Shown one piece after another: positions 1 through 11,400 of a DNA stretch of 24,110 nt (position 1 is its first letter; each line of letters starts with the position of its first letter). The translations under genes were made by a program, and so were the position numbers. The notes under the pieces were generated by a model. It had not been told where the DNA came from, ran no database searches, and saw nothing but the letters and a program-made list of their open reading frames with translations. Origin of the DNA: Tieghemiomyces parasiticus. Its lineage: Eukaryota > Kickxellomycota > Dimargaritomycetes > Dimargaritales > Dimargaritaceae. The DNA lies in the NCBI GenBank assembly GCA_027575765.1, contig JANBPT010000754.1:1-24110 (forward strand), in the 5' to 3' direction.

Positions 1-333
1 GCGCAGAAGGTGGCCGTGCAACGTAACGTACACTGGCTGCTGTGGACCGAACACCCCCTGATCGAGTGCCTCATCACCGGCCTACTCTCACTGGCCTGGG
101 TGGGTGTGGCCGTCGCCATCTGTCTCGTATGGTTTCCCGTCTTGCGATGCAGCGAGCTAGGGCCACTCGCCGACGCCGGGGAGGATATGATTTGTCGACT
201 TGTGGCCGGCGCCCTCATCAACGGCCTCATCATCGCGGCCTTTGCGCTGGCCCTGAGCGTCATCCTCCTGCTCATGTACCGATCCTTGCGCCGGATGACC
301 ATCCGGGGCTCGGCGTACTCTGAAATGGCCTAG
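1..333 (+). CDS. 3' end of a small multi-pass membrane protein (partial, MARVEL-like)
   Basis: The frame is open from the first base of the window and stops at TAG 331-333, so only the C-terminal 110 or so residues are present and the 5' part lies outside. A GCAG at 3-6 could be a 3' splice site, making this a last exon. Two long hydrophobic stretches are visible, one around partial residues 23-48 and one around 66-92, separated by a short loop with two cysteines and acidic residues. The protein ends in a short basic and polar tail, probably cytosolic. The spacing and the sequence LLWTEHPLIECLITG suggest the second half of a four-helix MARVEL-type protein. This rests on hydrophobic pattern only, so 'integral membrane protein' is safer than the family name. 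Confidence 0.5.
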   Translation, partial: AQKVAVQRNVHWLLWTEHPLIECLITGLLSLAWVGVAVAICLVWFPVLRCSELGPLADAGEDMICRLVAGALINGLIIAAFALALSVILLLMYRSLRRMTIRGSAYSEMA

Positions 334-1472
334 GACAGGCTCCGTAGCTGGTATTCGGACAAGGCCGACACCAATGGACACGCACCTCCATTCTTACTTT
401 CACCGACCATTTCTTTACGCCTTCATACTCGTGGCTACTATGTAATCTCTTTAATACACCATCAATATAACCCTTCGCATGGCGGGTAAATGGGGGTGGG
501 CTAGTCTAAAGCGGTCATGTCGGTTAACTGTCCTGGTAATGGCGTTTATTCACCAAATTTTGACTATACCTACAAGGTAGACGTACAACAGGGTGACTTG
601 GATATTCCGATCGTCGGTGGCATCCTTCCTCGAGGATAGGGTACCCTGAGGTCGTCATCGGACACTTTACTGATTGGATTTTGACCCTTACTGTCATCGG
701 GTCTACTTGGCACACTGCCACGATTGAATGGCCGTGTCAGGGGGATGGCTGACCTAACGCCGACACTTGGGTACTTCCTACATTCTTTGGCAGAGGTAGG
801 CTATTGACCAAACTACTTCCAGACTCGACCTCTCACAGCTGACCAGGCACTTGAAAGGGATTGACCGATGCGGAAACACCTGGTGTGTCGATTAATCGGT
901 CAGGGGCCGTCGTCGTAGAATATTGCCAACCCCATCGGCCAGCAATATCACGGATACTCGCTGCACGCAGGGCCGCTCTACGGCCCGCAAGCGACTAGTA
1001 AGGGTCGGACTCTGCCACCCCTGCGCTGTGGAGAGCTACAGGGAGAGATATACGAGACCCAAAGCGGAGAAAGATGGTGTTGGGGTGGTGGGTGTGGCGG
1101 GTACGTCGCTTTCTGCCGTGTGACTCCTTTCGTGGGGCGGGTCTCAACGCCGATCCAACGTTGATTGGTTTCGTCTCCGCCACCACCTTAGGATTCGCCA
1201 TATACAGCTCGCTTACATTTTTTTTCTCTGACGACCCACGCCCCAGACGATTTGGCTCGCCTCCTGAACCCTCCTGCCGCCGACAACCCGCTTCTCATTC
1301 CTAGCTGTTTCGATTTCCCATACTCTCCCTCAATTCGCAGCTTGCTAAGCGTTGTCCGATTTACTAGTCTCACTGGAGCTCCAGCCGGCACCCTCCAAGC
1401 GACGCCCCTGTATCCGCATTACTACTATCCTTGTTACCACCAGCAATTTTTTTAGACCAGCCCAACGCCACC
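334..1472. other. Intergenic: end of the edge gene to the GTP cyclohydrolase promoter
   Basis: No open frame here shows family features or usable splice signals. The right part, about 1255-1465, is rich in C and T and lies directly before the GTP cyclohydrolase start codon, as is common for fungal promoters and 5' leaders. No clear TATA box is seen next to that start. Confidence 0.5.
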
Positions 1473-3214
1473 ATGACCCAGCCCAGTGCACAAGGACAGG
1501 CCCCGGAGGCTCCCAAGGCCGCCGCCACCGGGAGTCCACACGACATGTCCGTGGCGACCGCGACGTACTCCCCATTCGCGAGTGCCGCGACTCACCCGGC
1601 CTCTAGCACGGTCTCTCCGTTGGCCAGCCGTCCCGAGACGCCCCTTCCCCACCATCCCTACCACCGCAACTCCCTAGACATGAGTAGCCACTCTGTTCCT
1701 ATGCCTTCCACCATCGATGTGGACGGGCTCAGTTTCCCGAGTAAGTGGGGCTGCCAGTCCCTGGTCACACCACCACGGGGAGTTTTGCAGTATCTTTCCT
1801 TCGTACTGGGACCCATTCCTCTCGCAGCCATTCAGCGCCACACTTAACATATCCCTCCCCTCCTCTTCTCCCGGCAAAAACTTTTTAACACCCCCTCCCC
1901 TTGGCCCCCTTTGTTTTAGGTATCGGTACTAAGCAGCGGTTGAACGAGACCGAGGAGGAAAAGGCCGCACGAGTAGCAAAGATTTCCGAGGCGGTCAAGA
2001 CCATCATCGAGTGTCTGGGCGAAGACCCTGAACGGGAGGGCTTACGCAAGACGCCGGACCGGTACGCTAAAGCCCTCATGTACTTTTCCAAGGGCTACGA
2101 GGAGAACATAAAAGGTAAAAAAAACATGGTCATCTGCCATATCAACGTGGACAGCGGTCAGGGGTCAACTGTGATGATCTACATGTCATTTGTGCCCTCT
2201 TGTCGCAGAGCTGGTCAATGGGTAACACGACAGCCCTCACGGCCATCTTTACATCCTACTTGAAGTCAAATACCAGGCTCACGCCCTCCTAATGAACTCA
2301 CTCCCACTTCACCCACCACTCTGTCCCTGTATGATCATTAGATGTCGTCAACGATGCCCTATTTGAAGAAGGTAGGTACGACGCGGCTAGTATAGATCCG
2401 TGGTGGGTCGGCTCTTCGCTGCGGCAGTTCATGCGCTCTTGCTTATACCTGGGAAAAATGCAGCCACAGCCACATCCCTGAATATTAACCATCTATATTA
2501 CTGAATGATACTTTCGGCAATTCGGCTCACCAGACAACGAAGAGATGGTGATTGTCAAGGACATTGATGTCTACTCACTGTGCGAACACCACCTGGTGCC
2601 CTTCACCGGCAAGGTAAGCCCCATCGAACCCGGAGGATGCCGGTCGGCATTTTCGAGCCGCGCTACAAACGCCAGTGAAGCGCGTGCGCCTGGCATTTGA
2701 TAGTCACCTCCAATATATACCAAACTATACTGCCCTATTGGTTGACTACTGCCTCCAACTACTTTCTTTACAGATTAGTATCGGATACATCCCCAATCGC
2801 CGGGTGCTCGGTCTGTCCAAGTTGGCTCGGATCGCCGAGATGTTTAGCCGTCGTCTCCAGGTCCAGGAGCGCCTTACAAAGCAGATCGCCGTCACCGTCA
2901 GCGAAATTTTGAAGCCACAAGGGGTCGCTGTGGTCATGGAATCCAGGTAAGTACATCGCTTCCAGGGCAGAGACGTCTCCAAGCCATCGGATCAGCTTCG
3001 CAGGCACGCACGAAAAGGGGGCGCGGGTACTAACGACCTATGCCTTAACTTGGCTCTTATTTACTTTTCGACCTGTATACCTCACACAAGTCACTTCTGT
3101 ATGGTCATGCGAGGCGTACAAAAGCCATCCAGCCGAACGATCACAAGCTACATGCTCGGCCGATTCCGTGAGGACCCCAAGACCCGCGAAGAATTTCTCA
3201 GCTTGATTCGCTAG
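1473..3214 (+). CDS. FOL2: GTP cyclohydrolase I, six exons
   Basis: It converts GTP to 7,8-dihydroneopterin triphosphate, the first step of folate and biopterin synthesis, as a cytosolic homodecamer. Exons are 1473-1740, 1920-2114, 2342-2371, 2534-2613, 2774-2946 and 3091-3214. All introns are GT-AG, phases match, and the product is 289 aa. The start ATG has a GCCACC context. Residues 1-89 are a low-complexity Ser/Pro/Ala-rich extension, and the conserved domain runs from about 91 to 289. Zinc ligands are visible: Cys181 and His184 in CEHH, and Cys252 in HFCM. The 71-residue spacing between the two cysteines equals that of the E. coli enzyme (110/181). Other hallmarks are [26 protein letters not shown] and the C-terminal [12 protein letters not shown] block shared with animal and fungal enzymes. 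Exon 3 is a 30-base micro-exon. The usual KVHIGY is KISIGY across the exon 4/5 junction. Confidence 0.97.
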
Positions 3215-3798
3215 TTACAATTAAAGCGGGGGACAGGCACATGACCTGTGTATGGCCGCACCGCACGAGTCACTTTCCCCTAGACTGGTCTGTTACCTAT
3301 CTGTCATTCCCTGTTCACTTTTCTTTGCACAGTCTCTAGACTCCACCTCTTCCCGCTCCGCTATTATTCGCACCGCCTCCTCATGGAACCTTAGGTCTTG
3401 ACTCGGCTGATCCCATCGACCAATTCCTTATGTACCATTTGCGCTATCTACACCGACATGCACAAACATCACTGATGGCGATATCCACCGCCTCCTTCTT
3501 CAGTTCAGGTTTATGCCCACTATCTATGGACATTTTTTTTGTTGTTAGGTTCTTTTCTTCTTTCATCCACGTTTTCATTTTCCTCTTTTCCCTCATTCTC
3601 TTCCGCTTTTGCGGTTAGATTGACAGTCTAAACATATTAAGCATGGTGAGGTATGCGACGGGTCTTCTAATAATTCTACTTCATGTAGTGCTATAATGTA
3701 ATTTTGGGCGGAGCCATGGTTCATTTACAAGACAATGGCACTGGACTTGGCCACCGTGTCTACCATGGGGTAAGCCGTTTCTACTGTGCTGCGTGATG
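3215..3798. other. Convergent intergenic region
   Basis: This is the shared 3' region of the GTP cyclohydrolase gene (+) and the PrmC-like methyltransferase gene (-). It is T-rich around 3500-3600. A 62-codon T-rich frame at 3430-3618 encodes mostly Phe, Leu and Ile and looks like a composition artefact. I see nothing else. Confidence 0.5.
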
Positions 3799-5049
3799 TC
3801 ACCAGGCCACAAGGGCGCGTTCCACGCCGGCGAGATCGGACCATATACCGACCCCATCGAAACCCTGATCAAGAAGGCATTGAGCCACTGGCCGAGTCTG
3901 GTGGCGACCACCGATTTCGAGCACAACCTTGGGGCGTGCTGGTGGCGCAGATTCAGCGCCAAGTTGCTGAAGGGGCCGGTCCTGGCCTTGCTCATCAGAA
4001 CTTGTGAGCGGGGTAGAGTCTGGAGTTACGAGCAGACCTCCTTCGACCAAGGTAGGAATGAGCCGCATGTAGAATTCCACACCTAAATCTAGGATATGGG
4101 CGTCAACTTCTGCCGTGGGCATGCGGGGAACCAGGGCATCCCGGTCTTCCCAGACTCGGACCTCCGGCTCGAGTGTCTCAAATTCCCGACCGGCGACGTA
4201 GGGTGGGTTGGCCACCACCAGGTCCACAACGCCGGGCCGCGTTTCAGTACCCCCCGACGGGTCCATACCCGACGGTTTAAGGCGGGCAAATGATTCGGCG
4301 AGCCGGTTCGGTAGCTCCTTGGCTAGCACGTCAGCCTGGATGAATGTCAATGGGTTCCGTAGTTTAGATCGGTTGTACGTATGGTTGTCCGAGGCTAAGG
4401 TGTAGGCGGCCAAGGATCGGTCAACTCCGATCAGTTTGGCGGATCCGGTCGGCAATGTGCTCGCCAACAGTAAAGCGATACACCCGGACCCAGTACATAG
4501 ATCCGCGATACGTAGCGACGGAATGCCACGGCTGATCGAACCATCCCGCGGGGCCAGGAACGGCGCTAGCCACCGAGTCAGCTGCAATACCCACTCCTCC
4601 GTCTCCCACCGCGGAATCAGGGTTGGCGGCCGGGTCAGGACGTCCAGGTCACCGAAGGGCTGCGAGCCTAGGATATACTGAAGGGGTTTGCGGTGCCAAG
4701 TGCGATCGAATACGGCCCGGCGGAGCCAACGGTCTTGTCGGTGCTGGGCTCTTTGTGTTGGGTTTGGTATGGCGGCTCGGGGCAGTGATGGGCGGTGGCT
4801 AGCCTTTCGGGGGAGATACTCGGCATCTATCACCTCTGCCCGGGAAAGTGACCGGAGTGACCGCGGGCCGGTAATGTTCAAAGGCGTAGGGCTGGGGCGC
4901 ACGGGAAACATACATCGGGCATGCTCGCAAAGCCAGCGTAGTTCCTGGCGGGCGTTGCTAGCGCCGCCCTCAGTAGGGAGCGCAGCTAGTTTGTGCAAGA
5001 GAACTTGGCAAGTGGCCCCTGGGTGTCTTGCAGTGAACCGTCGGGGCAT
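3799..5049 (-). CDS. MTQ1: PrmC/HemK-type N5-glutamine methyltransferase, likely mitochondrial Mtq1
   Basis: This family methylates the Gln of the GGQ motif in class I peptide release factors using S-adenosylmethionine. Yeast Mtq1 acts on the mitochondrial release factor. The product is 416 aa from the first true ATG at 5049; the frame is open slightly further upstream but without an ATG. Visible motifs are an N-terminal helical segment ending ARQELRWLCEHA (about 33-46), PRWETEEWV (146-154, matching the family PRPETE), the SAM-binding glycine loop DLCTGSGCIALLL (183-195), the acidic ribose-binding position in IGVDRS, and the catalytic NPPY (281-284). The arginine-rich, acid-poor N-terminus fits a mitochondrial presequence. 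At 416 aa it is longer than yeast Mtq1 (about 314). The extra length lies in a linker at about residues 45-105 and a Pro/Ser/Gln-rich stretch at about 341-370 before the last strand. No intron is needed. Cytosolic Mtq2 lacks this N-terminal domain, which favours Mtq1. Confidence 0.88.
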   Translation of the reverse strand: MPRRFTARHPGATCQVLLHKLAALPTEGGASNARQELRWLCEHARCMFPVRPSPTPLNITGPRSLRSLSRAEVIDAEYLPRKASHRPSLPRAAIPNPTQRAQHRQDRWLRRAVFDRTWHRKPLQYILGSQPFGDLDVLTRPPTLIPRWETEEWVLQLTRWLAPFLAPRDGSISRGIPSLRIADLCTGSGCIALLLASTLPTGSAKLIGVDRSLAAYTLASDNHTYNRSKLRNPLTFIQADVLAKELPNRLAESFARLKPSGMDPSGGTETRPGVVDLVVANPPYVAGREFETLEPEVRVWEDRDALVPRMPTAEVDAHILDLGVEFYMRLIPTLVEGGLLVTPDSTPLTSSDEQGQDRPLQQLGAESAPPARPKVVLEIGGRHQTRPVAQCLLDQGFDGVGIWSDLAGVERALVAW

Positions 5050-5794
5050 GGGGGGAGGACGCAATCTGGGTTTGGATTGGTAGCGGCTGTTAGGAATATG
5101 AGAAATGCCGCAGTTACGATTCTTCTACTGGTAAGGAGGGAACACGACATGCAAAATCCAACGCCCTGGTGTAACGCACATACATGCCATCCAAAGCCAA
5201 GTGTTCTATGGCCACTAAGCAGAAGAGACACCAGTCTTGAGATTTTACCGGGGTCGGGTTGGCCTGCGTAACTGGTCTCATTTGTGATGTCCAAGGCAAT
5301 ATGCCCAGGGTACGGTTTACATGCACGGGAATGACCGTGCAAGCCATCCTCAGGCAAAGGAATCTTACCTAGACCATGCTGTCAGCCAAGAGGTATATGG
5401 GACGCCTACAGACCTAAGCTACTATCCGGGGTTCGGAGACTTCGGTTGCCTTGCCAAACCTCATAGCCGCTTATCATCCCAAGCATTTCCTCGCCTCAGC
5501 TCTCTAGACGTTCACTACTTGCCTTGCATTTCCTACTCTGCGTTACTGCCTCGCTGGTACCTCGTACGCTCACACACCACCCTAGTCTGCCTTCTACCCA
5601 GTTCCTCCGTCCACCACGCTATGAGGACGGCTGACCCGACTCATGTGCAAATTTAGACAGGTCCATCCGAAATAACTCCGCTCCTACTGTTCTTCCTATT
5701 ACGGTTGATATTCCTATCTATACGACGCTTTCCTACTTGGTCCACCGCCCTACATCACCATTCCCTCATCCACTCGAGCACTGTCTGTACCGCT
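5050..5794. promoter_or_regulatory. Divergent intergenic region between MTQ1 and VPS17
   Basis: About 745 bases separate the two start codons, so both promoters must lie here. The right half (about 5450-5790) is C/T-rich on the + strand, fitting the VPS17 leader. Open frames inside it, including one of 111 codons at 5321-5656, lack recognisable domains. I could not assign individual sites. Confidence 0.45.
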
Positions 5795-8113
5795 ATGAAC
5801 TACGGCCAGGACACCCCTTCGGGCCCAGTAGCCGCCCAGCCCATGACCCCCGCGCCAAGCCAACCCTACCTGCACGTTAAAATCGGCCAGCTTGAGCGCA
5901 ATCGCAAACTCCCTTCACTGCGTTTCGACGTCACGGTAAGCAACCGAATGCACCTGGTGCTGGCAGGACCGCCGAATAGCACCCCTTTGAGCCCCTACGT
6001 CCCCGCACCTTCCTCTTTCCACTCTACTCCGCTCTTGACCCGATTTTAACCCCCGCTCCCTTCTGTGCCCATACCTACATGACGCCCCCCCCTCCCAGAC
6101 CAACCTTCCCAACTTCAAGCGGAAAAAATACACAGCCATCGAGCGCAACTACGGGGAATTTGAAAAGCTACGCCAACACCTGGTGCAGACCTACCCGGAA
6201 TGTTTGATCCCGGTCCTACCAGCCGGCACCGCGGCGACAGCCACCAGCAGCTCGGGTGGTGGCCCTGGTGGTGTGATCCACGTGAATGGCGGGAACCACG
6301 CGGGCCCCACGGCTACATTTAATACCTCGGCGTTCGAGGAGGAGGCCCTGGTCAAGGAGGCGATCCACACGTTCTTGGCCCGAATTGCCAACCATCCCGT
6401 TCTCCGTAGCGACTATGAACTGCGTGAGTTTATTGAGGCCCCGTTCCTGGTAAGTTGGGAGACGCAGATATGAGCGGCCAAATCAGCTCAATGATTTCTT
6501 GACAGAAAATACCTCTAGCACGACGTGGGTTATGGTAACCGCGCCGTACTTGGCCCTTACCTCGCTTAGCTGACCAAGACCTACCCGTTATAGAGCAAGA
6601 TAGAGACTCTAATGCTTGGCAAATCGCCGCGGTGTACCCCCCCCCACCCTTCCCCTTCCTGGCAGTTCAACCCAGCCACCGTGCCATCTGGCTCCCTACG
6701 CGTCCACGCTTCTTTCCTCTCGTTTGGCTCTAGCCGTAAGTCCCGGACGGGATTCCAGCACGCTATCGAGCACATAGATCAGCTGGACGGGCTAGAGTTA
6801 GGATCGGACACGTGGTATGATGCGCTGGGGGCCTACATGGCCAAGGTTGAGACTCGCCTGGACCCAGTGCGCAAGTCAGCGGGCCAGGTGGCCCGCAAGA
6901 GGAAAGGTAAGTATCTTCTGCCATGATCTGGATCAGATATATCAAGGCGGCATCGGTGGACCACCATCAGTCTATGCTGGCTAACCGTGGAGGATTATAG
7001 GGACGATCCTTATCTCACGCCCGCTTCATCTGCCGACCCCTTTCTACCTGAAACACCACTAAGCGCTTTCCGAGGGTCTACAGGACTTCGCCACAAAGAA
7101 CGTGGCCATATCGGTGACCGAGCCCCACGCCGAGCTCAGCCTGTAAGTACACGACTGTCGGCCGATTTATCTTCCTCCCCCCTACCATCTTCGGCGGCAC
7201 GTTAAACACCCTTGTTGAGCCCCCAAGTGGCAACGGAGAGCATTCCACTAACGCTCCTCGTCCAATGCCCCCCATTTTCCCTTCACAGTATCCTCCGCAA
7301 GACCGGCAATCGACTCCACCGCGTTAGCGAGGTGCAGCAGCTCCAGGTACAGTACCCGCGTTGCCAGTGACGGAATCGCCCTGACATAACCAAACCAACC
7401 GCATAATACGGCTTGGCGAGCTAGTATGCCTAACGCCTCTTGCGCAACCCCTTTCTCTTCCGCATCGTCCCTTTACTAGGCAGAACACGAGAGCATGCGG
7501 CTAGACTATTTCATGGACATCCAGATCCGCTCAACGGAAGCCTTTCTGGACGCCTTGGTCAGCCGCCAGCAGATTTACTATGAGTACGACACATCGACCA
7601 AGCGGACTGAGCGCAAAAAGCAGAATATCATGGTACTCAAGTCAGCCTCATCTATCCAAACCGATCGGGCGGACCAGGCGCTCGAGGACTTTGAGCAGGT
7701 AAGATCGGATGATGTCCATTTTCGGACGAATGACGGTTTTTAGATACCACCAGATCGAGATCTGAAACGAATCCATCTCAACCACTTGGATGATATATAT
7801 TCATGTCATTATGTTTGTATTTTCCCCTTATCTCCCGTCCCTCTTTACTCCACTACAGGCCAAAACTGACCAGACCACCCGGTTGCAGGTGGTGGAGCGC
7901 ATAAACACGACCCTCCCGAGCGACCTCCAGAATGCCCAGCGACAGCGCGTGCACGACTTTCAGACGTGGCTTAAGGGGTTCGCCAAGCGCCAACTTGAAT
8001 TTGAGAAGCAGCAGCTGACAGAATGGACCCAGCTGGCTGAGCAGCTGAGCAAGCCTCAGGTCCAGAAGGAACTCCTATTGGCCAACGGCCACTCTGCCGT
8101 GGGGCCGCATTAG
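5795..8113 (+). CDS. VPS17: Vps17-like PX-BAR sorting nexin (retromer subunit), seven exons
   Basis: Vps17 pairs with Vps5 to form the membrane-bending half of the fungal retromer, which returns cargo receptors from endosomes to the Golgi. Exons are 5795-5935, 6099-6449, 6666-6906, 7064-7142, 7289-7346, 7480-7698 and 7859-8113. All phases fit and the product is 447 aa. The PX domain spans about residues 25-163: LHVKIGQLERNRK, then TNLPNFKRKKYTAIERNYGEF, then PECLIPVLP. A Gly/Ser/Thr-rich insertion at about 90-122 splits the PX domain after the proline motif. The wording resembles yeast and fission yeast Vps17 more than Vps5 or Snx4. Residues from about 190 to 430 are a charged, heptad-like BAR region. 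One doubtful point is at 6700-6731, inside exon 3, where a CTCTAG after a pyrimidine tract looks like a 3' splice site. I found no donor of matching phase, so I kept that stretch as coding. Confidence 0.85.
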
Positions 8114-8489
8114 AGCCCAATAGACACGCAAGTTGTACTGCCAACCAGGCCATTTCTGCTGGGAGGATGTAGGCTATTGAACCCTACACTATGACGGAGT
8201 ACCTCCCCTAGGTTTCTGCTTCCTCATGGGCTCTGACCCATTGTTAACACGGATCCCGGTTTTTTTCCCTACTATTTTCCGTATAGTCTACTCACTTGTA
8301 AGTTGCACATTGTCTTCACAACGAAAGAAGGGCGGACGTCGCTGTGGCGCCGCGTGTACTGTATTCTCGTCATCACCATTGCTTCACCGAATCGTCCAGA
8401 ATAAAGCAATACCTTGGTTGAAGTCCTTGTGAAGTTTGGGGCGAGGCCAATGCTGAACCATACATGAACAATCCCCCAGGGCGTGTGAC
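8114..8489. other. Convergent intergenic region
   Basis: This holds the 3' ends of VPS17 (+) and the PSMD5-like gene (-), with no gene between them. A 68-codon + frame at 8226-8432 has no recognisable features. Confidence 0.5.
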
Positions 8490-11400
8490 TTAACTGGGCG
8501 GTGAGGTAACCAACCCATCAGATAACTCTATTACTCGGTTGAGTTGATATCGGACCATGGCGACCTCGCCATCCAGGTGTGGCAGGACTGGAGCTGACAT
8601 GTCACACTTGTCCATCGTCTCCTGGGTAGTCTTATTTAAGATAGCTGAAGTCGGTTCAATGAAACCGGGCCGAGCGTGGTCTCTGTAGAAAGCCAAGCAC
8701 GGCTGTACAACTGACGAATGTCGACTCCGCATGATCAAGAGGAGTAGTAGGTTCATGGCGTGGGATATCGCCGGTAAATGGTAGGCCAGGTACGTGTCGC
8801 CAGTCACGCGTGGCATATCGGGCGCTGTGAGCGGGCCCTGCGGTCCGCCAGCGCTTGGAGCCCAATGCGCCAAGTCAAAGATCTCGCATAAAAGACTATA
8901 AGCGGTTGAGTCGGCCAGGAATAGGACGGACTGAGGTAAGTGATAGACGATAAAAGTAGGTAAGCAAGGTATCACGTATACTAAGCGGGTGTCACGTTAA
9001 TTCAGGACTACCACCGCAACCTGATGAGGCCACCATCGCTAATAACGCCTATGTAAATGCTAAACAGAGCCTGGCCTTCTCAAAATCGTTACCTACACTA
9101 AATAAGTGGATATCCATCCTTGCCACGAGGCCCGAGATCAACTTGATGATGGCTACCCGCAGCAACGGGCGACCACGGTAGGGGAGTTGGCAGGCAAGAC
9201 AAAAGGCAGGCGTAGTGGGTTCGGGTCCGGGTTCGTCGGGATACGGCCAGGCGGTCACAGTACTTTCATCTTCTACGCGTGTCCACTGGTACCAACAATG
9301 TAGGAGGATAAACTGCGTCCCAGCTGATAGCGCTGCCAAGGCCGACTCGAGGAGCCAGAAAGCGGCCAGGCGCTGGTTAGCGCTACCGCTGCCGATGGAG
9401 ATATCCAACAGGGTCTGGTGGGGGACAGTAGGTTTGGCAATCGTAAGCGTCCGACGTAATTAGCAATTTCAGTCTGGTCACCCTGATGTAATGGAATGGA
9501 GTTCCTTTTCATGTAAGGATGTAGCCCACCTGAGTCCTCGTCGTCAAAAACAAACACAAGTGAGTTATGAACTTACCCTATACAGTCCGTCAAGGCCTAG
9601 GACGTTAATATGGTTCATTGTACGGTGCCGCAATTGGAGATGGATGAGAAGAAGGACATATTCGAGGGCTATCGATCCCCAGCGCATTGTTCCCCCGGAC
9701 AGCTTGGCGATGAGGCCATGCCAAAACCACTCCTCTATAGTATTAAGGTCCTCGAGCGTATCGACAGCCGCGCGGGTGAGTAGGGTACGAAGGCGAGCCC
9801 ATAGCCGGTCTAAAGTCGGCACATCCATCGTCGCCCAGTCGGTTGTTGAGGTCAGGGAGTCGCGGCCTTCCTCAAGGATCCATTGTGACATGGCCACAAG
9901 GGACAAGTAGCTCAAATCTGGGGTGGGAAGGCCCACGGCCCCCTTATCGGCGAGCAATACGTGCGTGATCAGCACCACAGCGAGCTCGGCGCCGTGTTCC
10001 AGCCAGTGACTGACCTGCCATACTAAGCCCAATGAGTGCCCTGCGGCACTTGGTGGGGGCTCTGGCAGTCGATAACCTCGTTCTGTAGTCGCTGCGAGAA
10101 ACCAGTAGTGCGTCAGCGGCAGTGGTGCCACGAGATAAGGCAGCTGGCTCGCCTCGAGATGCTTGACTAGGACCGACCGAGTGCGGCCACGGTCGGCTAG
10201 AGACCGTTTCTGGGGTTATGGATACCGAACATATTACTTCAAATCCGTTTTGATTAGAGGTTTAAGGTAGATGGGCGCTGCCTAATTCCCACAACAGAAA
10301 ATAGAAGATATAGGAGTAAGGGTACGAATACCCTTGGACGTACCTCATCGGTGCTGAGCTGAACCAGCAGGTCTAGGAATCGCACAGCTTCTCGAAGAAG
10401 AAGGACGTCAGCCAGCGTTTCTGCGATATGACTGGACGCCGTCTCACAGTTAGCGCCCTTGGACGTAGCGCAAGCTTGCTGGTAGGCCTCCACGGGGTCG
10501 GCCGAAGTGAGTTCCTGTGCTAGCTGAATATGCAACTGGCCCGCCCGGGAGAAGGCAGACGCGGCGTGATCTGCTAGACGGGTCAGCTGGTATGCCAGAT
10601 CTTCAACGAAGGCGGATATCTTGGCTGACCTGATCCGGCCCAAGCCTAGGGGAGAGGGTATCGAAAAGAAAATGCAGAATAAATGAGCGTCCAATATCGC
10701 ATGTATCGTTCATGTGTCTCGATCAGAAAAGGGGGTAAAATTACCGCCCTGGCGTTGATTTACGCGGAAACCGTCATAGTACCACCGTTCGTTAGATATC
10801 ATGGCGGAGTAGGCTAGTTTAACATGCCTAAGGATTGTACAAGCCATTTCACTTACTGCTGCGGAGCCGGAACATCGTAAAAGCCAGTGCTAGCCGATAA
10901 TCGGGCCCGGTCTCGTTACTGGCATTCTCGTCATCGGATATCGCGTGTAAGGCCTCGACCGCTAGTACAAACACTTCCCGGGCGCTACAGATCACCACCG
11001 TGTAGTCGAGCAAGCGGTTACTCGCCGCCATGACAGTGCAGTCCTTGGCATCTGCGAACCCACAGATCAAGCTTACGGGGGTGAAGAGATCCATCATGAG
11101 GTCACCCAAGATCGACTTCTAGGGACAGAGGGTCCGTCAAGGGACGTATTGAAATCGTGTAATATACGTAAGGGGCCTCGATTGAAAATATGGATTGGGA
11201 GGAAGGGTCACCGGTGAACAGGTAACCAGTTGAGCAAGGTATTCTCGGAGCCGAAAATGCACCCTGTTGCACCAGAAGCGTTCTCGGCGGTCGCACTTAC
11301 CTCCGTTGTAGGGATAGTGTGGATATCGTAGAGTGTGGTCAGGGTCACAAGCAGGGTCTCATGGTCAGCTGGATCTTTCGCTGCTTCGTCGTATATGACA

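Noticed and set aside
2614..2773. GC-rich intron 4 of the GTP cyclohydrolase gene with a short ATG frame reading [12 protein letters not shown]
   Set aside because: Only 13 codons, ended by a stop. Retaining the intron breaks the enzyme, while GTAAGC and TTTACAG splice it cleanly in phase.
3430..3618. 62-codon hydrophobic + frame
   Set aside because: It is a T-rich tract giving Phe/Leu/Ile by composition, lies in a convergent spacer, and has no family likeness.
4096..4681. Several + strand frames inside the methyltransferase gene
   Set aside because: Antisense shadows of a strongly conserved - strand gene.
5321..5656. 111-codon + frame upstream of VPS17
   Set aside because: Proline- and serine-rich without domain or splice context; it occupies the divergent promoter region.
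6700..6731. Pyrimidine tract plus CTCTAG inside VPS17 exon 3, which looks like an intron 3' end
   Set aside because: No upstream donor gives the needed phase, so the stretch is kept as coding. RNA data could overturn this.
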